The position numbers and the translations under genes were made by a program. Shown here one piece after another: positions 23,007 through 33,102 of a DNA stretch of 64,000 bases. The stretch comes from Begonia masoniana. Lineage: Eukaryota > Streptophyta > Magnoliopsida > Cucurbitales > Begoniaceae. Where the stretch lies: positions 27,332,788 through 27,396,787 of the forward strand of contig CM039508.1 of NCBI GenBank assembly GCA_022432975.1. The letters run 5' to 3'. The notes under the pieces were generated by a model that was not told the origin of the DNA, did not search any database, and worked only from the letters and a program-made list of their open reading frames with translations. The stretch's first letter is position 1; each line of letters opens with the position of its first letter.

Positions 23007-23620
23007 CAAAGAAACTCGTTCTCTTTTACTTAAACTTGAAGCTAAAATTCACTTGAATAAGGGTCTCAAAGATAATCCGTTTAGATTATGGTCATATACA
23101 AGATTTAAGAGTTTAATTATGTTTTATGAGAAGTTGTCACAATTTAATTGGTTGAGTGTTGGAGTCACTTAACTACGAATGTTCTAGACGAGTATGTGTT
23201 ATATTTCTGAGGACATTTTTTATAATTATTGTTTTTGGACTATTTAACTCTAATTTTTCATGGAGATATATAAGCTCTCCTTAAACCTCAATGTACTCGG
23301 TTCAGAATAATCAATTTTTATAGACGTTTTGACCTCCCCTTTGTTCTTTCGAGCAAAAACCAAAGATACTTTTTGTTGTCACCATTCGAATGTATTGTGT
23401 TTTTATCTCTTGTTCTTCTTGAGAGTTAGACAAGTTAGATCCCTAATGCAGCTTCCTTGCTTCATCCTTGAAGTCGATTTTCTGGAGTGGTTCACTCATC
23501 TCTTCATCGTGTCGACAGAGGAGTTTTTTAATGTATTTTCATTTACAAATCACCTATTTTGATGTTTCAAGATATTTCCAAGGTTTGTTAGTTGATTTCT
23601 TGTTTATCTGTTCATGAGTT

Positions 23621-23938
23621 TGCTAAGAAAGAATCATATATTGTATTAAGAGTATTTTAAGAAATATGTTTGGATAGTTTATATTTTAAATTAAGGCAGT
23701 TTCTAGTTTGAATAATGAATAATGGTAGATTAGCGGGAAATGAAATGGGTGAGGGATTAGTTTTCTAAGAATTCTGATCATGAATGAGGAGGATTGTAGA
23801 AGCTCCAATCTCTGTGGGGAGGGATGGGAGACTCTTGAATTTCTGCTCTTTGTATTATCTATTTTATTAATTAAAATTGTATTGTGTGCAAGTGTGTATC
23901 TTTTTTTTTTTTGTGAATTTAATAAGCAATTCCTATCA
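23621..23938 (+). repeat. 5' LTR of the small Gypsy-like element
   Basis: It aligns with 25142-25454 throughout: 'ttgtattaag.gtattttaagaaatatgtt', 'gaggattg', 'ctttgtattatctatttta', and the end 'aataagcaat..tatca'. The first few bases are uncertain. Confidence 0.8.
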
Positions 23939-23943
23939 ATATG

Positions 23944-23956
23944 TGGTATCAGAGCC
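23944..23956 (+). other. Primer binding site, tRNA-iMet type
   Basis: TGGTATCAGAGCC lies five bases after the 5' LTR end. Confidence 0.85.
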
Positions 23957-24020
23957 ATAGTTATGATGGCGAGCAAGAAGACATGGACGTTTAGAACTTG
24001 GTGAAGAAACAGTAGAAGCG

Positions 24021-24722
24021 ATGATGGAGGAGACAGAACTTTTGAAAGGTGGAATTTCAAAACTGCCATTGTCGGTGATGAGTATAAACACAGTTTTAGA
24101 AATATTAGAAATACTTACTCGTCCACACGGTGAAGCAAATGACGAGCATTGCCTTCGTTTAAGCAAATATAGGGAAACGTCCAATGACTTTGAACCAGCA
24201 AACTCAAAAGCGAGATTTGTTGGGAAAAGAGATGAAGACTTGCTGTCAAATAGAGAAAGGGGTCCGACAACGGAGTTACCCACGAGAAGAATCAAGATGC
24301 CAATTTTTGATGGAGTGACCCAGATGATTGGGTTTGCAGAGATCAAGGATTCTTTCCTCTGAATCGTTTAATAGAGACGCTGTCGTGGTGTGTCTAGAAG
24401 ACGAGGCCCTTGCATGGTTTCACTAACAAGAGAGGCGCAGACCATTCTGGAGTTGCGTCGACTTCAAACATAACTTGATCGAGCGGTTTTGCTCGACATC
24501 TGAAGGTTTCCTTGAAGAAAAATTTCTAGCTTTGCCTCAAGAATGCACTGCGCGTGAGTATAGAAAGCAATTTAAGTTGGCGTCTCGTTTGATTGGTGTA
24601 ACAGAGTCGATCTTGGAGGGACAATTCATTAATGAACTCAAGGAAGAATTGAGAGTTTTATGACCATTGGGCTTGAGTCAAATTATGTTAACAACCAAAA
24701 GAATTGAGGATAAAATGTTCAA
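24021..24722 (+). pseudogene. gag: Gypsy-type gag remnant (Retrotrans_gag)
   Basis: An open segment to 24362 contains RRIKMPIFDG, the start of the Retrotrans_gag region, followed after frameshifts by recognisable pieces near 24340-24470. A second open segment (24475-24663) reads LIERFCSTSEG, 'CTAREYRKQFKLASR' and 'LEGQFINELKEELR', all typical of plant Ty3 gag. A stop at 24661 is followed by PLGLSQIML, still gag-like, to about 24722. No zinc knuckle, protease or reverse transcriptase follows. The element has at least two frameshifts and one stop, and it would need gag and pol from elsewhere. Confidence 0.78.
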
Positions 24723-25141
24723 GTATCTCAAATACCCAACTTGTTTTAAGGAGAATCAATCTTTTCTAGGTCTACCAAAAAACACCTCTCAGGTTAATTC
24801 GATTTCATTTTGAATTGAACATGTGGCGGGTAAAGCTGGAAATGTTAAGTCGGAATGATATTTCAAGACATTAACAAATTTTGAATTTCAAGAACGAAGG
24901 GCAAAAGGCTTGTGCTAGCGGTGTGATAAAAATTTATCGTCGATCATAAATGTAAATCTAGGGAACTGCAGGTTTTAATTTTTCAAGGTAGTGGATATAC
25001 ACAGGATTTATTGAAAGAAGAACACATTAAAGAGTTGCATAATAAAATAAGCAACATGGGAATCACTTGATCATTTTTAGCAACGACTTCCCAATTCTCA
25101 CCTTGAGGACAAGGTGACTCATTAGCCCGAGGGTAATGCTA

Positions 25142-25454
25142 TGAAACAATAATAAATTGTATTAAGGGTATTTTAAGAAATATGTTTAGGTCGTTTATAT
25201 TTTAAATTAAGTTAGTTTCTAATTTTAATAATGAATAAATGGTGGATTATAAGGAAAAGAAATGAGGGGGGATTACTATTCTAAGAATTACAATCCGGAA
25301 CAGGGAGGATTGCATAACCTCAAATCTCAATCGGAAGGGATAGCAGACCCTCGACTTTCTGCTAACTCTTTGTATTATCTATTTTATAATCAAAAGTGTG
25401 TTGTGTGCAACAGTGAATCTATTTTTTTGTGAATTTAATAAGCAATTGTTATCA
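25142..25454 (+). repeat. 3' LTR of the small Gypsy-like element
   Basis: 313-bp partner of 23621-23938, starting TGAAACAATAATAAATTG and ending TTGTTATCA. Confidence 0.8.
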
Positions 25455-26508
25455 TAGTTCTCCTGGAAATATATGAAATACAGTTCTCCAAGTTATTATT
25501 TTCGAGCTCTGAGCCCTCACATCCAAGTTATGGACACCTATCCCGAGACAATATTTGAGTCTAGACTTTTGCCTCTATTCTCAAAATCCCACTCTCGAGA
25601 TGCCGCCAAGGCTCAGACGCCCACTCTTAGTTGAGGATGTCGTCACCCGCTTTCAAAACTTTCTGTTACACATTACATAGCAAAAAAGACATGGTATTTA
25701 GGCATTTGTCTTGTGATTAGACATATTTTTACTAGTAGGATAACATAAATGATACACCAATGGTCCTAGCCTTTGACCACAATAAGCCAACAATTTACCT
25801 CTCTGTATTTTAATTTATGTTAGTAAACTTTGTTGTGTCTATGTTGTTTTCATTTCGTATTTGAAGGATGTTTTACATGGCTTAGAGGCTAGAGTCATGT
25901 TCTAGTCATGTGTAGTTTATGTTGGTATGTGTATTGGTGACTAAGCGTAAGTTAACCCTAGTTGTAGAGTATTTAGCTCTTTTAGAGTTTTCATTTTGGT
26001 GACTTAAACTTTGGAATATTGAAGAAGAAAATAGAGATTTTTCTCTAGTGGACTCTTGAAGTTAACTTCTTGAGAGTCATTTACCACATGATTCAAGTGT
26101 AACAAGCTTGAATGTAGTAGTTAGTGGCAACTTCATCTAACTTTCTCGAGTTAGAACCAAAACAAAGTTTCTATTGTCATCCTCTTTGTAAGAAATCCAT
26201 TTCTTTGAGCTCGTTGTTGGTTTCTTTCAACTTTTTTTCTTATTGTTTCTATGTTGTTTCTTTGTTGTTCTACTATTTCTTCATCATTTTATCATATTTT
26301 CTTTGTTGGTTTTGAGTTTTTGAGCTTGAATCTTCCAATTCAAGTTGCATCCTTTTGACTTCCAGCCACCGACATGCATCGTACACTAGTCGTGCGCTCC
26401 GATCATCCGGTCGCTTGGTTTTCGTCTGCTCTAGTGCATTTCTTCAAAGTAAAGTCCTTTTGGGACTACCGCTCCCTTAGCCGATCAGCCACACCCCGAG
26501 ACATATTT
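25455..26508. other. Intergenic stretch, no gene seen
   Basis: AT-rich. The ORF at 26124-26315 is a hydrophobic Phe/Ser-rich run from T-rich DNA without a domain. Nothing else recognised. Confidence 0.5.
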
Positions 26509-27392
26509 TGTAACACCGGCAATTTCTCTACGGCGTACGTAGCCTTAGACTAGGTTACGTTATGAATGTTTAATGCTAATTTAGAATTTCCTAAGTCATG
26601 GAAATGAAAGTGAGAATTTGAAAGAGAAACTATAGAGAAAACCCTAAAGTTGGAATGATTAATGATTTTGGTGAGTTAATTTATATAAAGAAAATTTCAA
26701 GTGAAAGAAAAGTGGGGACAAAAGGAACACTCACGTTGGATTAAAAAAGAAAAGGGGGAAGTGTGGTTAATTTATAAAATTCAAAAATTTAGTGGAAGAT
26801 TTTAAAAGTAAAAAATAGTGTTAGGTTAAAAAGCAAATGTTGCTTTCTTCCTCCTCATTCTTCATGGTTCTTCTTCCTCTAGAGCTGATCTCTTCTCCTC
26901 CCTTTTCTTCATTTTTGCAAGGAGTTCTAAGGTAAAATTGATTGGGTTTTTAGTTTTATACATTTAGGTGTTGGTTTTTAGTGTTTTTAGGGTATTTTGT
27001 GAATGTTTGGTTAAGGTTTAGAAAACGCTAAATGAGTATTCCGAAAATTTCATGCCTTAGCTAGTTTCCTTCCTAATTTTAGTGTTTTAAAGGTTAGATG
27101 AATTAGTTTAGTTTCTTTTTAGGGAGAGATTAAAGTTTTGGTGAAAGTTATAGAAAAACCGGTTTTGTGATTATTGTGCACCGAATCTGTTTCTGGGATT
27201 TGTGATCGGTCATGGTCTTTGGATATTAATTTGTTTGTTTCAATGGATAATAGACGTGTCGAGGTTTACGGAATGGGGTGGCACGTCAAAATCCGTTGAG
27301 AAACGAATAAGTTATGGCCGTTTGAAGTTGGACACCAAAACTTGTGAAGAAAACTGGGTTTTAGGGCTTAGAGTGTGAATTGTCTTAATTGT
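26509..27392 (+). repeat. Truncated 5' LTR of the Tekay-like element
   Basis: Matches 28431-29303 with only scattered changes. It is lost beyond 27392, where the sequence switches to a purine-rich block and the Cassandra LTR. Confidence 0.88.
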
Positions 27393-27799
27393 TGGGCCCT
27401 CGAGGGGGGGTGATTGTGATGACCCGAATGTGCACGTATGAGTATGACTGCGGGGAAAACCTTGGGACCTAAGCCGAGTGTAGGCGAATCCCGGACTCGA
27501 GTATAGGCGAATCCCGGGTCGTAAAGAGGTGGTCGTCACAATCCCACATCGCTTGGGGAAGTATGTGGAAATGAAACATATGTAAAGAGATATTCCAAAG
27601 ATAGTAAGACGCGTTTTGGAGCACAATTGACAACGGATCCCATAAGAACTCCGAAGTTAAAAGTGCTTCGGCGAGAGCAATCCCAGGTTGGGTGACCGAC
27701 TGGGAAGTTCTCGCCAAACAAAGCCGTGAGGGGAGGATATTGAGCTACTGCCCAATCCCCAGAGCAGACAATATCTTGCTGGGAAAATGGGTCATTACA
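27393..27799 (+). mobile_element. Cassandra-type TRIM: solo or 3' LTR with 5S rRNA-like segment
   Basis: The LTR runs from TGTGATGACCC (27415) to GGGTCATTACA (27799), 385 bp, with imperfect terminal inverted repeats. It contains 'cacatcgcttggggaa' and, further on, a long 5S rRNA-like segment; carrying 5S sequence in the LTR is the defining feature of Cassandra elements. Just upstream, 27393-27414 holds a purine tract (cgagggggggtga), which fits the polypurine tract before a 3' LTR. The rest of the element is missing. Confidence 0.88.
27608..27725 (+). ncRNA. 5S rRNA-like segment of the Cassandra LTR
   Basis: From about 27635 to 27715 it follows plant 5S rRNA closely: 'ggatcccat.agaactccgaagttaa', 'gtgcttcggcgagagc', 'ggttgggtgacc' and 'tgggaagttctcg'. 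The internal control regions for RNA polymerase III are recognisable: box A-like near 27655-27671 and box C-like near 27686-27697. The 5' third is diverged. It is part of a retrotransposon LTR and is not a member of a 5S rDNA array; transcription is possible but not shown. Confidence 0.88.
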
Positions 27800-28416
27800 G
27801 AAATACAGATCGCCTCTTTATTGGGACGAAGTCAGAGAAGTCAGCCTGATTGGACCTGAAATTGTGCAGCAGACCACAGATAAGATCAAATTTATTCGGC
27901 AGCGCATTTTGACAGCTCAGAGTCGGAAAAAGAGCTATGTCGATGATAGGAGGCAGGAGCTGGAATTTGAAGTATTAGATGAGGTTTTCTTGAAAATTTC
28001 ACCATTTAATGGTGTGATGAGGTTCAGGAAGCGGAGCAAGTTGAATCCGAGGTATGTTGGACCATTCTCGATCGTGAAGAGAATAGGAAAGACAACATAT
28101 CAGTTGGAGCTGCCTACTTCGATGGAAGGAGTGCACAATCTGTTTCACGTCTCGAAGTTGAGGAAGTGTCTAAGGGATCCATCACACGTTGTGGTGCAGC
28201 AGGACATTGAGGTGCAGCCTACGTTATCCTACGAGGAGAAACCAGTGGAGATTTTGTATTATGCAGTGAAAAAGTTGCGCAACAAGGATATTCAACTAGT
28301 AAAGGTGCTGTGGCGTAACCACAATGTAGAGGAGGCGACGTGGGAGCGCCAGCAAGATATGATGGAACGCTATCCTGAGCCCTTCAGGTACGTAAATTTT
28401 GAGGACAAAATTTTTG
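27800..28416 (+). pseudogene. pol: Tekay-like integrase C-terminus and chromodomain fragment
   Basis: The segment starts inside integrase at YRSPLYWDEV, then reads open from 27864: [37 protein letters not shown], 'KLNPRYVGPFSIVKRIG', HNLFHVSKL and the chromodomain near RNKDIQLVKVLWRN and EEATWERQQDMMERYPEPF. The chromodomain would direct integration towards certain histone marks. Everything upstream, including the catalytic DDE residues, is gone. The frame stays open into the 3' LTR because the usual stop after the final acidic segment is absent. Confidence 0.9.
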
Positions 28417-28430
28417 TAAGGAGGGTGGAT
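28417..28430 (+). other. Polypurine tract
   Basis: AAGGAGGGTGGA followed by TT directly before the 3' LTR start TGTAATACCC at 28431. The same layout precedes LTR B and LTR C. Confidence 0.85.
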
Positions 28431-29433
28431 TGTAATACCCGCAATTTCTCTACAGCGTACGTAGCCTTAGACTAGGTTACGTTATGAATGTTTAATGCTA
28501 ATTTAGAGTTTCCTAAGTCATGGAAATGAAAGTGAGAATTTGGAAAAAAAACTATAGAGAAAACCCTAAAGTTGGAATGATTAATGATTTTGGTGAGTTA
28601 ATTTATATAAAGAAAAATTTAAGTGAAAGAAAAGTGAGGAAAAAGGAACACTCATGTTAGATTAAAGAAGAAAAGGGGGAAGTGTGGTTAATTTATAAAA
28701 TTCAAAAATTTAGTGGAAGATTTTAAAAGTAAAAAATGGTGTTAGGTTCAAAAGCAAATGTTGCTTTCTTCCTCATTCTTCACGGTTCTTCTTCCTCCAT
28801 AGCCGATATCTTCTCCTCCCTTTCTTCATTTTTGCAAGGAGTTCTAAAGTAAAATTGATTGGGTTTTTAGTTTTATACATTTAGGTACTGGTTTTTAATG
28901 TTTTTATGGTTTTTTGTGAAGGTTTGGTTTAGAAAACCCTAAATGAGCATTCCGAAAATTTCATGCCTTAGCTAATTTCCTTCCTAATTTTAGTGTTTTA
29001 AAGGTTAGATGAATTAGTTTAGTTTGTTTTTAGGGAGAGATTAAAGTTTTGGTGAAAGTTATACGAAAATCGGTTTTGTGATTATTGTGCACCGAATCTG
29101 TTTCTGGGATTTATGATCGGTCATGGTATTTGGATGGTTAATTTGTTTGTTTCAATGGATAGTAGACGTGTAGAGGTTTACGGATTGGGGTGGCACGTCG
29201 GAATCCGTTGAGAAACGAATAAGTTATGTCCGTTTGAAGTTGGACACCAAAACTTGTGGAGAAAACCGGGTTTTAGGGCTTAGAGTGTGAATTGTCTTAA
29301 TTGTTGTTTAGTTTTGGTTAGAAAATCCCTTGGAATTGATTAGTGGCTTTCTAAGTTGTTTTCTTATATTTGTTAGGTTGTCGAGCGAATAGTTTAGCTG
29401 GACGAAGTGAACACTCAAGTGCCGAGCAATCAG

Positions 29434-30084
29434 GTAAGTAGTGGTTTGAAATCGTTTTGCCTTCGGGCCTATACTATGGAACAGTAGGGTTAATGGTTGT
29501 TTGTTTCGCGTTGTGTTGTGTTGTATATTCTTTAACATGCATCATGGTTTTCAATTACGCAAAATACGAGTTTTCTTGCATGGTTTCAATTACGCAAAAT
29601 ACGAGTTTTCTTGCATGGTTTGAATTGCGAGCGTGAAATGTAATCAGATAAAAGGAATTGCAAAATTAGTCTTGATTAGAGTGCCTAGTCGGGAACAAGT
29701 GCTGGAGTGTAGCACCCCGAGGGGACCTCTATGAAAGATGACCGGCTAAAATACGTAATGGTCGTGAGTATGAATTCCTAGACGGTTATAGGATTCTACA
29801 ATCGACGTGGAGGGAGATTTTGTATATCCATCCTAGACGGTTATGGGATGATTGCTATCTGGTCTTACTCTGGTGGTTCTGAGTGTGGCCATCCTAGACG
29901 GTTATAGGATGTGTGCCTACTCGATCCACACGGCTTATGAAATGATAATAGCAGCGAACATGAAACGAGCACAACTGAGTGTTAGAAACCGCATGTGATA
30001 GGATTGGTTGCATTGTGTTTTGTTGCATTCGTTATTCCCGACTTACTAAGCATTAGGCTTACCTTTTTGTGTTCTATGGTGTAG
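29434..30084 (+). other. Intron-like module of LTR A
   Basis: Donor CAG|GTAAGT at 29434, branch-like 'cttactaag' at 30042-30050, acceptor TGTAG|GTGA with AG at 30083-30084. Length 651 bp. The block 29468-29482 can pair with 30071-30085 over 15 positions, three of them G-U. Confidence 0.65.
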
Positions 30085-30599
30085 GTGACGATATATATTT
30101 AGGTGAGCTAGACGTGGGAGCCAAGGATTAGCCGGCAGTCGGTGGCAGACAGGGCACGTCGGTGCGGGTAAATTGTCGGGGCGCCTCGACCAGGGTCTTC
30201 GGGGTGTGTGGTTGGGTATTTCGTTGGACTTTATTTTGTGTAAATACTCATGGTTTGGAAACACTTGTAAATGAGGTTGTGAGTTGTTTTGGAATCCTTT
30301 TTGAACGTGTTTATAAAGTGTTAAATTTCAGATTTTTCGGTTTTTAGTAATTTTAGTCGTTATGCCGCTCGTTTTATTTTTGCATTGCAAACAACATAGG
30401 GTTCATTTGTTTCAACGTTTTCGTTAATATTATGGAGTCGGTTTCCCGAGATATTTACGTGTCACGGAGCCGGGAGTGTCGGGAATGTTTGGTAAAAGTT
30501 TTAGTTGATTTGGAATGGTTTGGCTTGTTGAAAAATTGAGAAGAAGTGAAATGGGGCGTTGATGGCCGGGTGGGGCGCGCGCTGGGCAAGGGGAGGCAC

Positions 30600-30725
30600 G
30601 CAGAGGGTGCGCCGCGCGCGCAGCGCTTAGCAGCGCCAATCGATCGGCGCTACGCGCCGATCCATCGGCAGGAGCTACTACTCCTCGATCGCGCACCCGA
30701 GAGGGTGCCGATCGATCAGCACCAG
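30600..30725. repeat. GATCGATC dyad cluster in LTR A
   Basis: GC-rich stretch with ccaatcgatcggc, gccgatccatcggc, ctcgatcgcg and gccgatcgatcagc. It corresponds in position and content to the cluster at 8220-8345 in LTR E. Confidence 0.8.
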
Positions 30726-30968
30726 TGCGCGCGGACCGAGCCAATTTGATTTTTTTCAAAATTTTTCCTACTTCCAAAATGTTTTAAACCGATATTTTTC
30801 GACACGTTTTGCACGTATTTTAGGTACGTTTTCCAACCGTTTTCGAGGGTTCGAAAAACCCAAAAATCGAGTTAAAATTTTATAAAAAATGATTTTAAAC
30901 GTCATTTTAAACGTGGGATTAGTGAGCAAAGTAGCGTACCGAGCCCGGGTGGGTTTGGGGGCGTTACA

Positions 30969-31323
30969 TGTTTCCCACTAATACATTTCTAGACTTCCGT
31001 CCTGAATCCTGGACAGTCAAACCCGAGAGACTTTTGCAACTCGATTATTTGCCCTTCACACATGGGCATCTTTTGTGCCCAGCACTCCATTTTCATGCCA
31101 TTTGGTATTAAAGCGTCGATTATCATATCATTTGGTATTAGAACATAAATTTTCATATCAATAAACCTAAAACAATTGAAGTGAAGAAGCCCATTTAGAA
31201 CAAGAAAATTACACGGTGGAAAATCAAAGTTTATGATTATGTCAACAATAATGTCGTTTGCGCCTCATAAAATAAACTAGCAGGTTGATGGATCAATACC
31301 CTGATGATTTAATAAATAGTTTA
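30969..31323. other. Short intergenic spacer
   Basis: No gene or clear repeat seen between the TSD of the Tekay-like element and the start of LTR X copy 2. Two near-copies of 'atcatttggtattagaacataaattttcatatca' type sequence are present near 31098-31160. Confidence 0.5.
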
Positions 31324-31668
31324 TGTCATGACCTGAAGATGAGCCTAGATAGAAACGACGGGTTGAGCGACCTGATCCTCAGAGAGAACCCGACCGCTCA
31401 GCCCAAAGTTAGGTTTTACAGCGGAAGACTTTAAAATAAACTAAGCTCTGATCCACAAAGAATAAGCCAAATGCACATTACGATCACGTAAAAATAAGAT
31501 AATGCACAATCATATGAATCTAATAAAATACTCTGGAAGAAATAAAGTACCGCACTCCCAATAGTTTACACAAACCACAGAAAACAAATAATACAACCAA
31601 AGAGTTCCTCACCAGAACAAGAAATAATTCTCAAGAAAACAACAAAAGATGAGAACGAAGAATGAAAT

Positions 31669-33102
31669 TGACACGGGGTCCCTTAGAAAAGGGGTCGTGT
31701 TAAACCCACCAAAGTTACAAAGTGCTTAGGTGAGATAGAGCAGCACAAAGCCGAGAATAAAGTGAAGGAAATGACAAAAAAAATATAAATAAGATGAAGG
31801 TGATGTGTGTGTGAGTGATGCCCGAGAGTTAGGAGGAAGGTAATGAGAGAAATGTAAAAGAAAATAGAACAAGATGGAGAAGATGAAGATGGTGCAATCT
31901 GTGGAGCAAAGAAAGAAATGATGCAGAAAATTGCAAGAAAATAAAAGTGAGTGTGTGAAAGTGTAATGGCCGAAATTAAAGGGTGAAGTGTGTGTGAAGA
32001 TGTGATGGAATGAAATACCTTTGGCGGATCCGATGAGATATCTTACATTGGGCTCTCAGATAAACAAATTTCCCGGAGGAAAAACGACCACCGTAGGCCT
32101 AGGTTTCTTCCTCGAATCCCTTACTCTCAAAAGAGCAAGGTGAGGGAAAGTTAAGAGTTAACCTAGCAACCTTAAGCTAGGCTAACAATGGAGGACGGCT
32201 CCACTCGATTCAAGAATCGAGGAAAATCACCCGAAGGGCTTCTAACCTTAGTTAGGAAAATAGAAATTTTATAAATGGGTAAAAGTTCCTAATACATGCA
32301 CCAATGCTATGCTTAAATAGACAACCTAAGGTGGATTAGGGTTTGGCAAGGGTTGAAGAAGAAATGGTGGCCCTTGGATGAAGATTCAATCAGGTGGCTA
32401 GGAGGGAGCAAGCCGCGCGCGCGCCCATTAGCCAATCTGGCGCTGCTGCGCGTGCCATCTGATGTCCAGCAGTGCGCCACATCAGCGATTCGGGTGCGCG
32501 CCATCTGACGGTCCAGGCGAGCTCCCGCACGCGCCAGCCAGCGGTCCAGATTGCCGTCCGTGCGAGCGCCAGCTCAGTGCCGTGCCTCATGTTGCTGCTG
32601 CCCGCGCGCGCCAGCTGTGCGGTGTTGATGATGGCCGATCCTTCACTTGATCAAAGGCTGAAAATTTGCCAAGTCTTGGATCCTTGTTGCCACCCACATT
32701 TGTACCTACAATTTTCATACCTTAAGTGTGGGCTCTTCTTTGGGCCAAGACTTTCATTGAGTCTAATTTGTAGAGGGGCTTTCTCCTTTGTTGAATAAGT
32801 CTTCAACCTATCATCCACCAACATTCATCTAACCCTAACCACATAATCTAATGCATGATGCAAATATAATAATTCATCAAAAAGGCTAATGTATGTCAAA
32901 TAAGTTCAAAAATAAAATTACACATTTAAAGGGCCGGGAAGACAAAATCTGATGGGCCATTTGGTGATTCCTTCCATGCGCTCCAAGTGCATTCCTTCCA
33001 CATAATTATACCTGCAAAAAGAGAACACGTAATAAGTAGAGACATTAGATAACATATGGGACTTTGCCAAATTTCTTTTTGAAGGCAACCCGAGACATGT
33101 CA
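31669..33102 (-). repeat. 3' LTR of the Gypsy derivative
   Basis: 1434 bp on the minus strand, from TGACATGTC at 33102 to CCGTGTCA at 31669, with inverted ends TGACA/TGTCA. A GC-rich part lies near 32410-32620 (CGCGCGC runs and repeats of gcgccatctgac type); the ORFs there are composition artefacts. The 'cacccggagagga' polypurine tract precedes it at about 33103-33115. Confidence 0.8.

Larger units (their letters stand above)
19553..23620. other. AT-rich intergenic DNA with possible gene remnants
   Basis: No full gene recognised. There are long poly-T and AT tracts, and a TATA/ATTA-rich part near 21620-21670. The ORF at 22607-22873 (88 residues) has no recognisable domain. One exon-like piece is listed separately at 21047-21116, and a short palindromic duplication lies at 22912-23006. 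Old decayed repeats are likely. Confidence 0.5.
23621..25454 (+). mobile_element. Small Gypsy-like element with gag remnant only
   Basis: Two matching LTRs of about 315 bp (23621-23938, 25142-25454) enclose 1.2 kb with a tRNA-iMet primer site and gag homology but no pol. Near the right LTR is 'ccttgaggacaagg', a sequence common at the 3' end of plant Gypsy elements. Possible TSD GAGTT/TAGTT, four of five bases. LTR differences are numerous, so the insertion is old. Confidence 0.8.
26509..30968 (+). mobile_element. Internally deleted Tekay-like Gypsy element with a Cassandra LTR in its middle
   Basis: It starts TGTAACACCGG at 26509 and ends GGCGTTACA at 30968, with possible TSD TATTT/TGTTT. 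The left 0.88 kb repeats the start of the 3' LTR (28431 on) almost exactly, so it is the 5' LTR. It breaks at 27392, where the 3' copy continues 'ttgtttagttttgg', and about 0.4 kb of Cassandra sequence follows. At 27800 the sequence resumes inside the integrase. The rest of the 5' LTR, gag, protease, RT and RNase H are missing. Confidence 0.88.
28431..30968 (+). repeat. 3' LTR, LTR A (2538 bp)
   Basis: Complete LTR, TGTAATACCC to GGCGTTACA. It is the same family as LTR E. It contains an intron-like module (29434-30084), a 38-bp tandem duplication near 29548-29620, three copies of an 'atcctagacggttataggat' dyad at 29775-29910, and a GC-rich GATCGATC cluster near 30635-30722. Confidence 0.92.

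Noticed and set aside
27608..27725. A functional 5S rRNA gene
   Set aside because: The 5' third is diverged, there is one copy, and it lies within a Cassandra-type LTR with defined ends.
30430..30777. Minus-strand ORF of 115 codons
   Set aside because: Lies in the GC-rich dyad cluster of LTR A; same explanation as 8029-8613.
32313..32798. Overlapping ORFs on both strands near a CGCGCGC tract
   Set aside because: Inside the 3' LTR of the Gypsy derivative; GC-rich composition, no domain.
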